Source: a virus. Taken from it: a DNA stretch of 64,000 nucleotides. Below, in pieces: positions 50,165 through 58,837 of this stretch. Location of the stretch: the IMG/VR virus record IMGVR_UViG_3300035680_000866, positions 34,586 to 98,585 of that record; one strand, 5' to 3'. Each line of letters begins with the position of its first letter. The first letter of the stretch is position 1. The notes under the pieces are model-generated. The model did not search any database. It saw nothing but the letters and a program-made list of their open reading frames with translations, and was not told the origin of the DNA. Made by a program: the position numbers and the translations under genes.

Positions 50165-50455
50165 TTATCTTGACATTAATGCTTTTAGTTGTTGAATAAT
50201 GTCGTTCTGCTCAGGGGGCTCTTCGCCCACTGTTTCCTGACCTGTTAGTTTGTCTATAACAGGGCTGTCTTTGCCTGCTGCGGCTTTAGCAAGTTCTAGT
50301 TCTTGCTGCTGTGGGCTGATCATCACAGGATTTTGCTGCAATTCTGTATCGGCTTCCTCGGGTGGGTTTTGACCAGCAGCATTAACCACAGGATCTTCAT
50401 CACCATTAATTGTAATGGTAATAGGTACATTAATGGTGAATTCTTTTGCTCTCAT
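50165..50455 (-). CDS. Small acidic protein, possible head-targeted (96 aa)
   Basis: MRAKEFTINVPITITINGDEDPV..., an MRAxEF-type N-terminus like the metallopeptidase gene, then an acidic, Q/P/E-rich disordered chain ending IIQQLKALMSR. Candidate internal head protein or scaffold fragment. A CTAAATA box lies 4 nt before the ATG. Confidence 0.55.
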   Translation of the reverse strand: MRAKEFTINVPITITINGDEDPVVNAAGQNPPEEADTELQQNPVMISPQQQELELAKAAAGKDSPVIDKLTGQETVGEEPPEQNDIIQQLKALMSR

Positions 50456-50459
50456 GATG

Positions 50460-50465
50460 TATTTA
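50460..50465 (-). promoter_or_regulatory. Late-type box CTAAATA
   Basis: Minus strand CTAAATA, then CATC, then ATG (50455). Confidence 0.5.
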
Positions 50466-50593
50466 GTTGCCGGTTACTTAATCCGGCGCCGAATTTTTTA
50501 TGGCTCAGCAGTGTAATTACGCCGGCAATTTACGTTTGCTAGACGGACGCCTGCCCGGTGGGCTAACCGTTACGACAACGGACCTAAGGTGGT
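50466..50593. other. GC-rich structured intergenic region
   Basis: The stretch is locally GC-rich and full of short inverted repeats (GCCGG...CCGGC at 50470-50488, CCGTTACGACAACGG at 50568-50582, GCCGGC). No tRNA could be folded by eye. It may hold terminator or RNA structure after the thermonuclease gene. Confidence 0.35.
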
Positions 50594-51034
50594 TTAGTTA
50601 CACCAACTTTGTTTAGCATCGCCGTAATATTCGCGTGCTAGACCGTTGGCAATTAATCCTTGACGAATGCTCTGTCCATTGACTAAGATGTCTCCTAGAA
50701 TGCGACCGCCAAACTTGTCCCAACCGTAGATGATAACTTGATGTTTAGGGTGGGATTGAATCGCATGTGTGGTAAATTTGCTGGCCACTAATGCTCTCTC
50801 GTTTTCTTGCGGGCACTGTGCTCTGTGTCCTTTTTCCGGAGTATCAACACCAAATATACGAACTGCTAGTTCTGGCTTTAGTGGAGCAGGAAGGAATGGT
50901 GCTGCAATCACAATAGTGTCACCGTCGCTTACACGTATAATCTGTGCGTCATAAGTTGCACCTTTAGGTGTCTTTTGTGCTAGAGCAGGAACTGCCGCCA
51001 CTGCTAATAATAGGGTTAATAATAGTTTTTTCAT
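50594..51034 (-). CDS. Secreted thermonuclease (SNase-family, 146 aa)
   Basis: A signal peptide MKKLLLTLLLAVAAVPALAQ (cleavage after ALA or AQ) is followed by an SNase fold: VSDGDTIVI, VRIFGVDTPEKG (metal/catalytic Arg-Asp region), QENERALVASKFT (catalytic Glu) and FGGRILGDILVNGQSI (second Arg). It hydrolyses DNA and RNA in the periplasm or outside. Start set at ATG 51034, where the signal peptide begins and a TAAATA box lies 4 nt upstream. It might degrade competing DNA or scavenge nucleotides/phosphate. Confidence 0.9.
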   Translation of the reverse strand: MKKLLLTLLLAVAAVPALAQKTPKGATYDAQIIRVSDGDTIVIAAPFLPAPLKPELAVRIFGVDTPEKGHRAQCPQENERALVASKFTTHAIQSHPKHQVIIYGWDKFGGRILGDILVNGQSIRQGLIANGLAREYYGDAKQSWCN

Positions 51035-51038
51035 AATG

Positions 51039-51044
51039 TATTTA
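51039..51044 (-). promoter_or_regulatory. Late-type box TTAAATA
   Basis: Minus strand TTAAATA, then CATT, then ATG (51034). It overlaps the stop codon of the upstream structural gene. Confidence 0.5.
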
Positions 51045-52754
51045 AGTAATTTCTTGCCAGCCAATTTGTGCCAGCACGTCTGCGTTGTTTGATGTTGCTG
51101 CCATAGTTAGTGTCACAATATCGCTGACTCCTGCCAATGTTCTGCCTAACTGAAACGCAAACGCATCTGCTCCTAGTTCCGATAGTTCTCTACTGCTGAC
51201 ATAACCAGTTTGTAGTTCTATACCGCCCGAAACTCCTGTGGCGGCCGTGTCATATTCAACAGTTCCTGAAGTACTGGTTCCTGCCCAAGTAGCACCAGTT
51301 AGGGTAGGGTTTAGCACCAATCTCCAACGATAGTAATTCACTGTGGGACTCAGCACATCCACTTGTCTGGGCAACACAATAGCATCTAATCTTGTGCTGG
51401 CCAATCTAATGCTGACCAACGGATAGTATGTTCCGGCATTGACCAATCTCAACACACTGGTGCCACGTCCTGCTGATTCGCTGTAGGTAAATGCGTTGTA
51501 GCCACCTTCGCTGATTACAGTGGAGCATATCTGTCTCATCATACTGGATGAAGCAGTGGCTCCAGTATTGGTTATTTCATAACGCACTGGCAGTACAGCC
51601 GTGGTCATATAAGTGGTGGTATTATTCACAACATTGGCATGATGGAATGTGTGGCAAAGCACATAAGCACCGTTGACAACAAATCCACAGCGAACACTTC
51701 CCACGCCCAACCACTCAATGTCTGTCCAAAATATCTGTGTCCTGTCTACATTTAATGCGGCGAATGGATTGTCCCAAGCGTCTTGTCTTATCCTATCTTC
51801 AACCAACGCACCTGTACTATAACTTCTTATTACCAAATAGTTATATGCGCCATCATTTTCAAAATAGACTCCGTTGTTGGTGGTAAAATATCCCACACGC
51901 TGACGCAGGTTGGCCTTGGGAGTGTTCATGGCAAAAGTGGCCAACACCAGCAGACTCTTGCCTGGCTGATAAGGAAAAACTCTTTTGGTTTCTCGTATGA
52001 CACTGGATCCATTACTTGTGCTCACTGCCAGTCTAAATGTAGAACTGTCTGTTTCGTAGACCACTGTGCCGCCAGTGCTGGTGCTACTGCTAAAATCATT
52101 GTGGTCGTAATATCTTGCTCTACTGTCAAACAGTGTATAAGGCTCACTGACTCGCAGTCTACCAAACGCATCAGTAGATCCTGTGCCCAATGTAAATGTG
52201 TTAGTGCCAGTTAGTGTGGCAGTTACCGTACCACTGACGGGTATAGGATTACCTGAATCGTTTTTAATCTCTACTTCCGGAAGGCTTGAGATAGCAACTG
52301 TGCCAGTTATAGTCCACGGTATTGTACCTTGGTATACTGTGGAGGTGGTTGGAAAGTTAGTTACAGCAAAACTGGTGTTGCTGATTGTCAGTGTATTGCT
52401 TACAAATACAGTTGAAGTAAAATTACTTACTGTGACTGTTCCTGTGATAGCAGGTAGAGAAGAAATATTTACAGTTGATGTAAAATTGCTGACTACAACT
52501 TGTCCGTTGGTTCCTATGCTAACTGTCCAGGTGCCTTCTTGACGAACACTAATGCTTTCTAATGCAGCCAGTGTTGATGTACTTAAACTTACAGTGTCAA
52601 CAATAACATCACCTTCAAGATTGATACCATCAACATGTACACGAGCCACGGGTTGCCCCTGGCTGTTGTACTGCATAGTCTTATGAATATTTAGAAGATT
52701 GCTCTCCTGTGGATGTTCATAGGCTGTGCTGTTCTGATAGCGATCAACCGCCAT
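51042..52754 (-). CDS. Virion structural protein (570 aa)
   Basis: MAVDRYQNSTAYEHPQESNLLNI..., a beta-prism-like repeat region (TVTVSNFTSTVFVSN, ISSLPAITGTVTVSNFTST, ~85-185), then a beta-sandwich C-terminal part (RYYDHNDFSSSTSTGGTVVYE, RVGYFTTNNGVYFENDG). The style matches large conserved structural or baseplate-associated proteins of aquatic T4-like phages. No catalytic motif. Confidence 0.65.
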   Translation of the reverse strand: MAVDRYQNSTAYEHPQESNLLNIHKTMQYNSQGQPVARVHVDGINLEGDVIVDTVSLSTSTLAALESISVRQEGTWTVSIGTNGQVVVSNFTSTVNISSLPAITGTVTVSNFTSTVFVSNTLTISNTSFAVTNFPTTSTVYQGTIPWTITGTVAISSLPEVEIKNDSGNPIPVSGTVTATLTGTNTFTLGTGSTDAFGRLRVSEPYTLFDSRARYYDHNDFSSSTSTGGTVVYETDSSTFRLAVSTSNGSSVIRETKRVFPYQPGKSLLVLATFAMNTPKANLRQRVGYFTTNNGVYFENDGAYNYLVIRSYSTGALVEDRIRQDAWDNPFAALNVDRTQIFWTDIEWLGVGSVRCGFVVNGAYVLCHTFHHANVVNNTTTYMTTAVLPVRYEITNTGATASSSMMRQICSTVISEGGYNAFTYSESAGRGTSVLRLVNAGTYYPLVSIRLASTRLDAIVLPRQVDVLSPTVNYYRWRLVLNPTLTGATWAGTSTSGTVEYDTAATGVSGGIELQTGYVSSRELSELGADAFAFQLGRTLAGVSDIVTLTMAATSNNADVLAQIGWQEIT

Positions 52755-52756
52755 AA

Positions 52757-53047
52757 TTAATCAGCGTCGATAAGTGTAACGTAACCTAAACCCGTTGGAC
52801 TGATAAACGCAACGTGCGTTCCTGTAGTAACATTAAAATCCATCATAGAGTTTGCAGGAACTACACAGCTGGCAGTCGTTGCAGCAACAGTTCCTGTACC
52901 GAATGACATGAACTGGCTAGTACCGTTGGTTACTACAGTAATACGTCTTGCGGTAATTGCTGTATTAACACTGGCTGCACCTGTTTGCAGTGTGGTGAAT
53001 TTTGGAGTGGCGCTATTGCTAGCATAAAGGGTGTGATATCTACTCAT
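52757..53047 (-). CDS. Small beta-rich virion-type protein (96 aa)
   Basis: MSRYHTLYASNSATPKFTTLQTG..., with a small jelly-roll-like pattern (RRITVVTNGTSQFMSFGTG, VPANSMMDFNVTTGTHVAFI). Sits 2 nt from the 570-aa gene; likely its partner in the virion. Confidence 0.6.
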   Translation of the reverse strand: MSRYHTLYASNSATPKFTTLQTGAASVNTAITARRITVVTNGTSQFMSFGTGTVAATTASCVVPANSMMDFNVTTGTHVAFISPTGLGYVTLIDAD

Positions 53048-53049
53048 TG

Positions 53050-53352
53050 TTATTCCTTGGTTTGAAAGTTTGGATACATGCTTACGCTGTCTGATCTAAT
53101 GTCACTAGGGTTTTTAGGACCGTTTAGTCCGCCTAGCCCTGCGGCTGTGGTCACGCTGTCAATGCCTTGTACATGCACGTCTGGACTGTTGTCATACATG
53201 CCAGCAGATTTAACTTCTACAGGTTCTGCTGATAATTGTGCAAACAGTTGTGCAAAGGCACCACCGATCGGATCTTGCTGTGTAGATTGTTGGGCGCACT
53301 CAACTTGATCAATAAGATCCAGTACGCCACGAATAATTTCAGTTGCTCTCAT
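53050..53352 (-). CDS. Small protein, possible head-targeted (100 aa)
   Basis: MRATEIIRGVLDLIDQVEC..., another MRAxE-type start, then a Q/A-rich helical segment and a disordered tail (NGPKNPSDIRSDSVSMYP). A GTAAATA box lies 6 nt before the ATG. Function unknown. Confidence 0.55.
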   Translation of the reverse strand: MRATEIIRGVLDLIDQVECAQQSTQQDPIGGAFAQLFAQLSAEPVEVKSAGMYDNSPDVHVQGIDSVTTAAGLGGLNGPKNPSDIRSDSVSMYPNFQTKE

Positions 53353-53358
53353 AATGTG

Positions 53359-53364
53359 TATTTA
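53359..53364 (-). promoter_or_regulatory. Late-type box GTAAATA
   Basis: Minus strand GTAAATA, then CACATT, then ATG (53352). Confidence 0.5.
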
Positions 53365-53382
53365 CTCGTAAGTTAACACTGA

Positions 53383-56082
53383 TTAGACTATGTTGATAAC
53401 ATTACCCATTACGCCATGGATAGTGCATTGATAATACAGTGTAGATGGTGCATTCATTGGCACAGTAAATGTCTGTGTGCCTGCTTGACTGCCTGAAACG
53501 CCGTCAGTATAAGCTGCGCCGCCGTCACTTACTCTAATAGCAAAGGGATGACTGCCACCCGTAGTGTTGATAAAAGTATAGGTAAATCCTCTGTATAGAT
53601 ATAGCACAGGATCATTAGTGTTGCCTGCAACTACACCGGGTCCGCTGAATACGTAATCACTAGTTCCAGTAGATGATACTGACCACGTAATAGAAGCACT
53701 AGGGCCAGTTGGCCCTGTATCGCCTTGTGGTCCTTGTGGTCCAGTTACTCCTTGTGGACCAGTTGGACCTACGTTTCCTTGAACGCCTTGTGAACCACTT
53801 GGCCCAGTTGGCCCTGATGGTCCAATAAATCCTATGCCGTTTGCTCCACTAGGTCCTGATGGCCCGGTTGGCCCGGTGGGTCCTGTGGCCCCGTCGACTC
53901 CTGTGGGTCCCGATGGCCCAGTAGGACCCGAAGGTCCTGCTACTGCGCTTGCCGGTCCTGCTGGTCCAGTGGCGCCTGATGGGCCAGTAGGTCCTGTATC
54001 ACCAGATGGTCCTTGTGGACCAGTTGGGCCTGCACCTGTAGGTCCTGTATCGCCTGGAATTCCTTGAGCACCTGATGGTCCAGTTGGACCAGTTGGACCT
54101 ACAGCTCCTTGAACACCCTGTGGGCCAGTTGGACCCACGTCTCCTTGAACGCCTTGTGGACCTTGCGGGCCACCGGATGGGCCAGTTGGACCCACGTCTC
54201 CTTGAACGCCTTGTGGACCAGCAGGGCCAGTTGCACCAGTAGGCCCCTGTGGACCTACGTCTCCTTGAACGCCTTGTGGACCTTGCGGGCCACCGGATGG
54301 GCCAGTTGGACCCACGTCTCCTTGAACGCCTTGTGGACCAGCAGGGCCAGTTGCACCTACCGATCCTTGACCACCGGCAGGGCCAGTTGGACCCACGTCT
54401 CCTTGAACGCCTTGTGGACCAGCAGGACCAGTTGGACCTACAGCTCCTTGACCACCAGCAGGTCCTTGTGGGCCAGTTAGTCCTTGTGATCCGGTACTTG
54501 CAACTACAATACCATTTACACTTATATCACCTTCGAGTGTAACTTGCAAAGGAATACCGCCAAAATATACGGTGCTAGTCCCAACATACAAACTACGCCA
54601 TTGTTTATCAGCACTACCTAAATCAAATCTTATATCATCTGTTGGAATTAAACTGTTTTGCACTTGTAAGTCTGTACCTGTTGCCAGTGACCCTATCTTT
54701 GTAAACTTAAATGTTCCTGTTGATGAAAGCTCCGATGAAACTATGCTAGTAGTAGTAGTTCCGGAGTTAGTAAAAAACATAAACTTGGCAGTGGGGAAAG
54801 TCCCTGTGTTTTCAACTCGAACGTGTATTCTTGCGGGAGCCATGAATTGTGTTGGAGTTCGAGTTGAAAACACAAGCTCTGCAATATTATCATTTTCTAA
54901 CAAAGGTGTTGGTGCAGTTGCTGTTCCTCTAGTTCTAACCCATCTAAAATCTAATGCATCTGGTTGATCAAAGTGTTGTGAAAATGACCAACCTGCGGCA
55001 CCTGGTATAAAAAGTTCTCTAGACCAAGCAACACTTGTACCAGTATTAGAGGTAGCACCACCAATAAAAATTACCTGACTATCGAAATTGTAAGACATTG
55101 CTAAACTAGGAGAAATTTCTGTATTATTAGTTGTTCCGTAGAGTGCAAATCTTCCAAATTGACCAGGATTTACTCTTCCTTGTCTAATACCATCTATACT
55201 AATTCCGGTTGTTGGATCTACAGATACTTGGTAATTGTCAAAGTACATGGATGTAGATGCTACATGTATCGTTCCACTGTTTAGGTATAGATTGCCTTGT
55301 CCAGTTAGTTCTAACTTTTTAACCCAGGTAGTTTCCTGTCCGGTGGTAGGGACTGTATAGGTTTCAAATGAATTGTCAGCAACACCGATACCGAATAATG
55401 TCTGTGAATCACCCGGTCCCGTATCCCCTAGAAATAAAACTTGATTTATGTTTGCATCTTCATTTACTAAAACTGTTGATTGCTCGTATGCCGAGGCGAA
55501 TCCGTATGCTCGATATTCACCTCCGGTAAATGGAGTTGATTCTAAGTGACGTATTCTACTATAATTGTCACTATCATAACCTCCAACAACAATAGCTTGA
55601 CGAATGGTAAGTGTGTTAACATAGACGGTATTCCATCTACGTAGGTCAGATCCTAAGTTAAATTGGTTACTAGCATTGGGTAATACATTACCGGAAGTTA
55701 CTAAGTTTCCAAAGCTATTTAGACTAGTAACAAAAGATCCGTTAACCAGAGACGACGTGGTTGAAAATCCGCCCCCGGTACCGGCAGGGCCAGTTGGGCC
55801 AGTCTCACCTTGTGGCCCAGCAGGGCCGGTAGGACCGGCAGCTACAGTAAATTGAACAATATTTAATGCATCATTATATACAGCAGTCATGCCACTATGA
55901 CTACTATGAACTAATAGCGTAGCACCAGCGTCTGCTACTGCTTCTGTAAAATCAGTACCAGTTGTTCCTAGCAGTGTGGCAATTTCTGTAAAATTTTGAT
56001 TTACTTTGATAAATGCAGATCGTATGCTGTCACCGTCGCCTGAGTTTGCATTAGAACCTGTATTGATAACTTGAATGGTCAT
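53383..56082 (-). CDS. Collagen-like fibre with cupredoxin-type tip (899 aa)
   Basis: Head (~1-80, [20 protein letters not shown]), a short collagen segment (~84-105), a beta-rich body (~110-515), then a long true collagen-type stalk of GPTGPxGPQG triplets (~517-790). The final ~100 residues resemble a blue-copper/cupredoxin domain: [10 protein letters not shown] supplies the first His, and [11 protein letters not shown] the C-x2-H-x2-M ligand set. All four type-1 copper ligands are therefore in place by pattern. Probably a tail fibre; whether it binds copper or uses the fold as an adhesin is unknown. Confidence 0.82.
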   Translation of the reverse strand: MTIQVINTGSNANSGDGDSIRSAFIKVNQNFTEIATLLGTTGTDFTEAVADAGATLLVHSSHSGMTAVYNDALNIVQFTVAAGPTGPAGPQGETGPTGPAGTGGGFSTTSSLVNGSFVTSLNSFGNLVTSGNVLPNASNQFNLGSDLRRWNTVYVNTLTIRQAIVVGGYDSDNYSRIRHLESTPFTGGEYRAYGFASAYEQSTVLVNEDANINQVLFLGDTGPGDSQTLFGIGVADNSFETYTVPTTGQETTWVKKLELTGQGNLYLNSGTIHVASTSMYFDNYQVSVDPTTGISIDGIRQGRVNPGQFGRFALYGTTNNTEISPSLAMSYNFDSQVIFIGGATSNTGTSVAWSRELFIPGAAGWSFSQHFDQPDALDFRWVRTRGTATAPTPLLENDNIAELVFSTRTPTQFMAPARIHVRVENTGTFPTAKFMFFTNSGTTTTSIVSSELSSTGTFKFTKIGSLATGTDLQVQNSLIPTDDIRFDLGSADKQWRSLYVGTSTVYFGGIPLQVTLEGDISVNGIVVASTGSQGLTGPQGPAGGQGAVGPTGPAGPQGVQGDVGPTGPAGGQGSVGATGPAGPQGVQGDVGPTGPSGGPQGPQGVQGDVGPQGPTGATGPAGPQGVQGDVGPTGPSGGPQGPQGVQGDVGPTGPQGVQGAVGPTGPTGPSGAQGIPGDTGPTGAGPTGPQGPSGDTGPTGPSGATGPAGPASAVAGPSGPTGPSGPTGVDGATGPTGPTGPSGPSGANGIGFIGPSGPTGPSGSQGVQGNVGPTGPQGVTGPQGPQGDTGPTGPSASITWSVSSTGTSDYVFSGPGVVAGNTNDPVLYLYRGFTYTFINTTGGSHPFAIRVSDGGAAYTDGVSGSQAGTQTFTVPMNAPSTLYYQCTIHGVMGNVINIV
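53700..54500 (-). repeat. Collagen-coding repetitive DNA
   Basis: Repeated ~40-70-bp blocks such as ccacgtctccttgaacgcct recur at least five times between 54110 and 54420. Codes the [12 protein letters not shown] triplets. Confidence 0.8.
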
Positions 56083-56084
56083 TT

Positions 56085-56372
56085 TTATAATCCTGCTAGT
56101 TTTCTAATTGACTCTAACTGATCCGGTTTCTCTAGAATCTTGTCATAATCTTGCATAGTGAGTACACCCTTGTTCTTAATAGCCAAAATGTTAGTGATAA
56201 CAAAGTGCAGGTCTGCATCCGATTTTACGTCCTCGCGGGCTAGTTCTAAAATTCGAGTAAGTAATGGAATATCCAATGTTACTGTATCAACAGCATCTGC
56301 GGACTCCTTTACTGTAATATTTGGTTTGGCAGGGTTTACAATGCCGGAATGTATAAAAGTTGAGTGACTCAT
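56085..56372 (-). CDS. Hypothetical protein (95 aa)
   Basis: [21 protein letters not shown]..., mostly helical from ~35 ([40 protein letters not shown]). A type of small protein seen near T4-like structural genes. Leaderless-spaced late box upstream. Confidence 0.55.
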   Translation of the reverse strand: MSHSTFIHSGIVNPAKPNITVKESADAVDTVTLDIPLLTRILELAREDVKSDADLHFVITNILAIKNKGVLTMQDYDKILEKPDQLESIRKLAGL

Positions 56373-56377
56373 ATGAC

Positions 56378-56383
56378 TATTTA
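56378..56383 (-). promoter_or_regulatory. Late-type box CTAAATA, leaderless spacing
   Basis: Minus strand CTAAATA, then GTCAT, then ATG (56372): 5 nt. Confidence 0.55.
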
Positions 56384-56384
56384 G

Positions 56385-56413
56385 TTGCTCTTTATGGTAA
56401 ATGACTGTATAAT
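56385..56413 (+). promoter_or_regulatory. Sigma70 promoter with late-box overlap (plus strand)
   Basis: TTGCTC (56385-56390), a 17-bp spacer and TATAAT (56408-56413), continuing TATAATAAATAC. Divergent from the late box at 56378-56383. Confidence 0.65.
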
Positions 56414-56448
56414 AAATACTGGGTCACAACAACCTTTGAAAGTAGTAA

Positions 56449-56961
56449 ATGAGTTCGACATTATTGTTAAATGCAGACGGAGCCCCGATTTCTTGGCTAC
56501 CGTTGAGCACAATTTCCTGGGAAGAATCTATTAAGTTCATAGTGCTTGAAAAAGCCACTGTGTTAGATGTCTACGATAATTGGGTCGTGCATAGTGCAAA
56601 CTGGGAAACACAGGTTCCTGCCGTTATGATTCTTCGCGAGTACGAAAAGCGCAAGACTGCAATTCGTTATTCCAAACATAATGTGTTCCTTCGTGATGGC
56701 TATACATGCCAGTACTGTGGGGATGATGTAAGCCGTAAAACAGCCACGTTAGACCACGTGCTGCCAGTTAGTCACGGTGGTAAGACTACCTTTGAAAACA
56801 CTGTCTGCGCCTGCGCGAGCTGTAATGCAAACAAGGGTAACGACAAGAAGATTGTGCCAAAGCACAAGCCAGTTAAGCCCACCTACTATCAATTAGTAGA
56901 CAAGCGTAGACAGCAAAAGTGGGATATACCACACCCATCGTGGGCCAACTACTTAGGATAA
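56449..56961 (+). CDS. HNH endonuclease (170 aa)
   Basis: The HNH core with a zinc knuckle is complete: CQYCGDD, LDHVLPVSHGG, FENTVCACASCNANKGN. The N-terminal half (LLLNADGAPISWLPLSTISWEESI) is the standard head of the free-standing bacterial/phage HNH family. It may be a homing-type or DNA-processing nuclease. One of few plus-strand genes, with its own promoter and terminator, i.e. a self-contained transcription unit. Confidence 0.92.
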   Translation: MSSTLLLNADGAPISWLPLSTISWEESIKFIVLEKATVLDVYDNWVVHSANWETQVPAVMILREYEKRKTAIRYSKHNVFLRDGYTCQYCGDDVSRKTATLDHVLPVSHGGKTTFENTVCACASCNANKGNDKKIVPKHKPVKPTYYQLVDKRRQQKWDIPHPSWANYLG

Positions 56962-56990
56962 AAGAAAAGCACCGTAAGGTGCTTTTTTTA
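56962..56990 (+). terminator. Rho-independent terminator of HNH gene
   Basis: AGCACC-GTAA-GGTGCT (56968-56983) followed by TTTTTT; A-rich on the other side, so possibly bidirectional with the infA gene. Confidence 0.8.
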
Positions 56991-57001
56991 TGACCCAAAT
57001 T

Positions 57002-57220
57002 TTATTTTGAACGATATACTATACGACATTTAGTTAAGTCGTATGGGCTCATTTCTACCCTAACTCTATCCCCTAACAGTATTTGAATTCTGTTCTGTCG
57101 CATCTTGCCCGAGATGAATCCCAGAACTGCGGAACCTTGTTCCAACCTTACCCGAAACATTGCGTTGGGTAGTACTTCTTCGATCCTGCCCTCAAGGCTG
57201 ATCATATCTTCTTTAGCCAC
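57002..57220 (-). CDS. infA: Translation initiation factor IF-1 (72 aa)
   Basis: Full-length match to bacterial IF-1 from end to end: [51 protein letters not shown], ending RIVYRSK. IF-1 is an OB-fold protein that occupies the ribosomal A site on the 30S subunit during initiation and modulates IF-2 and IF-3. Key basic and aromatic positions of the OB fold appear kept. It is the last gene of the ligase operon. A phage-encoded IF-1 is rare; with phage bS21 and tmRNA it suggests altered initiation. Confidence 0.96.
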   Translation of the reverse strand: MAKEDMISLEGRIEEVLPNAMFRVRLEQGSAVLGFISGKMRQNRIQILLGDRVRVEMSPYDLTKCRIVYRSK

Positions 57221-57222
57221 GA

Positions 57223-57465
57223 TTAAACACTTTCTCCTTTAAGTCCTTTAATGACCATTTCTTTAGCTCTCCTATCTAAATCAGCTACTTCAGCTTTGTG
57301 TATATTTACTGCCATTTGAATCATAAAGTCCGTTATGGCAATCTTGCCCCGATCAGTAAAATAACAGTATTCTGGACCTACGGCACTGCGGTGGTAGAAT
57401 CGATCGTCCCTGGCCAACTCGCAGAAGCCTCCGAACATTAAATTTTTAACAGCTTCTTTATCCAT
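57223..57465 (-). CDS. Hypothetical protein (80 aa)
   Basis: The start at 57465 ([21 protein letters not shown]) lies 1 nt after the ligase stop. A longer reading to 57738 would overlap the ligase by 270 nt, so it is rejected. Helical with [20 protein letters not shown] in the middle, a winged-helix-like pattern. Unknown function; 2 nt from infA. Confidence 0.6.
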   Translation of the reverse strand: MDKEAVKNLMFGGFCELARDDRFYHRSAVGPEYCYFTDRGKIAITDFMIQMAVNIHKAEVADLDRRAKEMVIKGLKGESV

Positions 57466-57466
57466 A

Positions 57467-58759
57467 TTATAGTTTCTCACCTGCTTTAAAACCTCGGAAT
57501 CGAAGAGCCCGTGGAAATCGGAGGCTGTATACGTCTTCACTATCTTGGCTCCGAGTAATTGCATCTGCTCGCACTTCCAAGACTTGACCAATAACCTCAT
57601 CGTCAACTTCGGCTCTCTGATCATCTGTCCAGCCAGAGCCAACATTAACACGGATGAACTTGCCATCCTCTTCGCCTTCGCAGATAACTGCGCCCATTTT
57701 GCCTTCATTTTTACCTGTTCCTGGCTCGATGCCCACAATGGTTAAACTTACTTCGATAAATGGCTTTTGTTTGAGCCACGCCACATGACGCTTACAGACA
57801 TAAGGTGCATCAATGTCTTTGATCATAATGCCTTCAAACCCTGCATCAATGGCATCTTTGTTATATTGTTTAAATTGCATTTCACCAACTGCTGTGTCTA
57901 GATCCACTTCAAGTTGAGGAATAATATCAATGTTCCCAATCTTATCCAGTACAGACTGCATACTGCGTAGGAGATTACTACGACGGCGTTGTCCCAGAAT
58001 GCTTTTACCTTTTCGGAATTCACTAAGTGGAAGAACATCAAAGGCCATCAGTCGTGCATCGCTGGCATCTGCATCGCTTTTACGATGTACCTGTTTCATT
58101 AGTGCTTGGAAGCTAGAGCTAACCACTTCACCGTCAATGACAATACTGCGATCAAACAGTTCGATGTTATCTTCAATGCCTTTGGTAATGTGTCCAAAGT
58201 TTTCTAAAATTTTGCCATTGCGGCTGTAGACAGTTGCAGTCTTAGCATCGGCATCAACAATCAACACAGCACGAACACCGTCCAGTTTAGGCTCAAGCAG
58301 TTTCTTACCTGCGACTTTGCTTTCGTGGTTGGCGCCGTCGTGAGCCAACATGCACTCGAACAATGGTACAGCGTCTTTCTTAATCTTATTGATAGTCTTT
58401 TCACTAACACCGCAACGGAGATCCTTGATTAGGATACGACGATACCAATCATTCCATTGCTTCTGTGTGCTTGCACTCAATGCCAATTCGATTGCATCAC
58501 GTGCGGCATCGCCTGTTAGTTGTCGAGTGCGTAGAAGTTCGCACAGTTCTTTAAATGCAACCCAAGGCAGACCCTGTCCGCTACCACCTGTGCTGGTAGG
58601 TACTTTCTTTACACCAAATGTAATAAATGGACTTAGAGCCAGTTGAAAGCCTTCAAACAACTCTACGTTGTCGATTTCTGCTTCTAGGATTGCTTCTTTG
58701 TTTAGTCGGCTGGAGTGTTCTTCCAGACTGCGGATTACTGCATCGCAAGGAGTTGTCAT
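57467..58759 (-). CDS. ATP-dependent DNA ligase (430 aa)
   Basis: Nucleotidyltransferase motif I is EPKLDGVRA with the adenylated Lys at about 158, followed by motif III-like VIDGEVV, motif IV EGIMIKD, motif V WLKQKP and a C-terminal OB domain (SLTIVGIEPGTGKNEGKMGA). The N-terminal ~145 residues are the DNA-binding domain, as in T4 gp30. Seals nicks in replication and repair. Driven by a perfect sigma70 promoter; leads the ligase-80aa-infA operon. Confidence 0.95.
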   Translation of the reverse strand: MTTPCDAVIRSLEEHSSRLNKEAILEAEIDNVELFEGFQLALSPFITFGVKKVPTSTGGSGQGLPWVAFKELCELLRTRQLTGDAARDAIELALSASTQKQWNDWYRRILIKDLRCGVSEKTINKIKKDAVPLFECMLAHDGANHESKVAGKKLLEPKLDGVRAVLIVDADAKTATVYSRNGKILENFGHITKGIEDNIELFDRSIVIDGEVVSSSFQALMKQVHRKSDADASDARLMAFDVLPLSEFRKGKSILGQRRRSNLLRSMQSVLDKIGNIDIIPQLEVDLDTAVGEMQFKQYNKDAIDAGFEGIMIKDIDAPYVCKRHVAWLKQKPFIEVSLTIVGIEPGTGKNEGKMGAVICEGEEDGKFIRVNVGSGWTDDQRAEVDDEVIGQVLEVRADAITRSQDSEDVYSLRFPRALRFRGFKAGEKL

Positions 58760-58790
58760 GTGTGTTTCATTAGTGTGTTACGATAAGACA

Positions 58791-58819
58791 ATTATACAAC
58801 ATTTTTGGAACAGTGTCAA
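58791..58819 (-). promoter_or_regulatory. Perfect-consensus sigma70 promoter of the ligase-infA operon
   Basis: TTGACA (58814-58819), a 17-bp spacer and TATAAT (58791-58796). The ~25-nt leader lacks a clear Shine-Dalgarno sequence before ATG 58759. Confidence 0.85.
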
Positions 58820-58837
58820 TGGACATTTTACCAAAAT

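Noticed and set aside
50466-50593. tRNA gene in the GC-rich gap
   Set aside because: No cloverleaf, T-loop consensus or CCA-adjacent acceptor stem could be found.
54109-54542. Plus-strand frames with [13 protein letters not shown]-type repeats
   Set aside because: Antisense shadow of the collagen-like GPTGPQG stalk, with no start signal.
57466-57738. N-terminal extension of the 80-aa gene
   Set aside because: It would overlap the DNA ligase by 270 nt; the start at 57465 directly follows the ligase stop.
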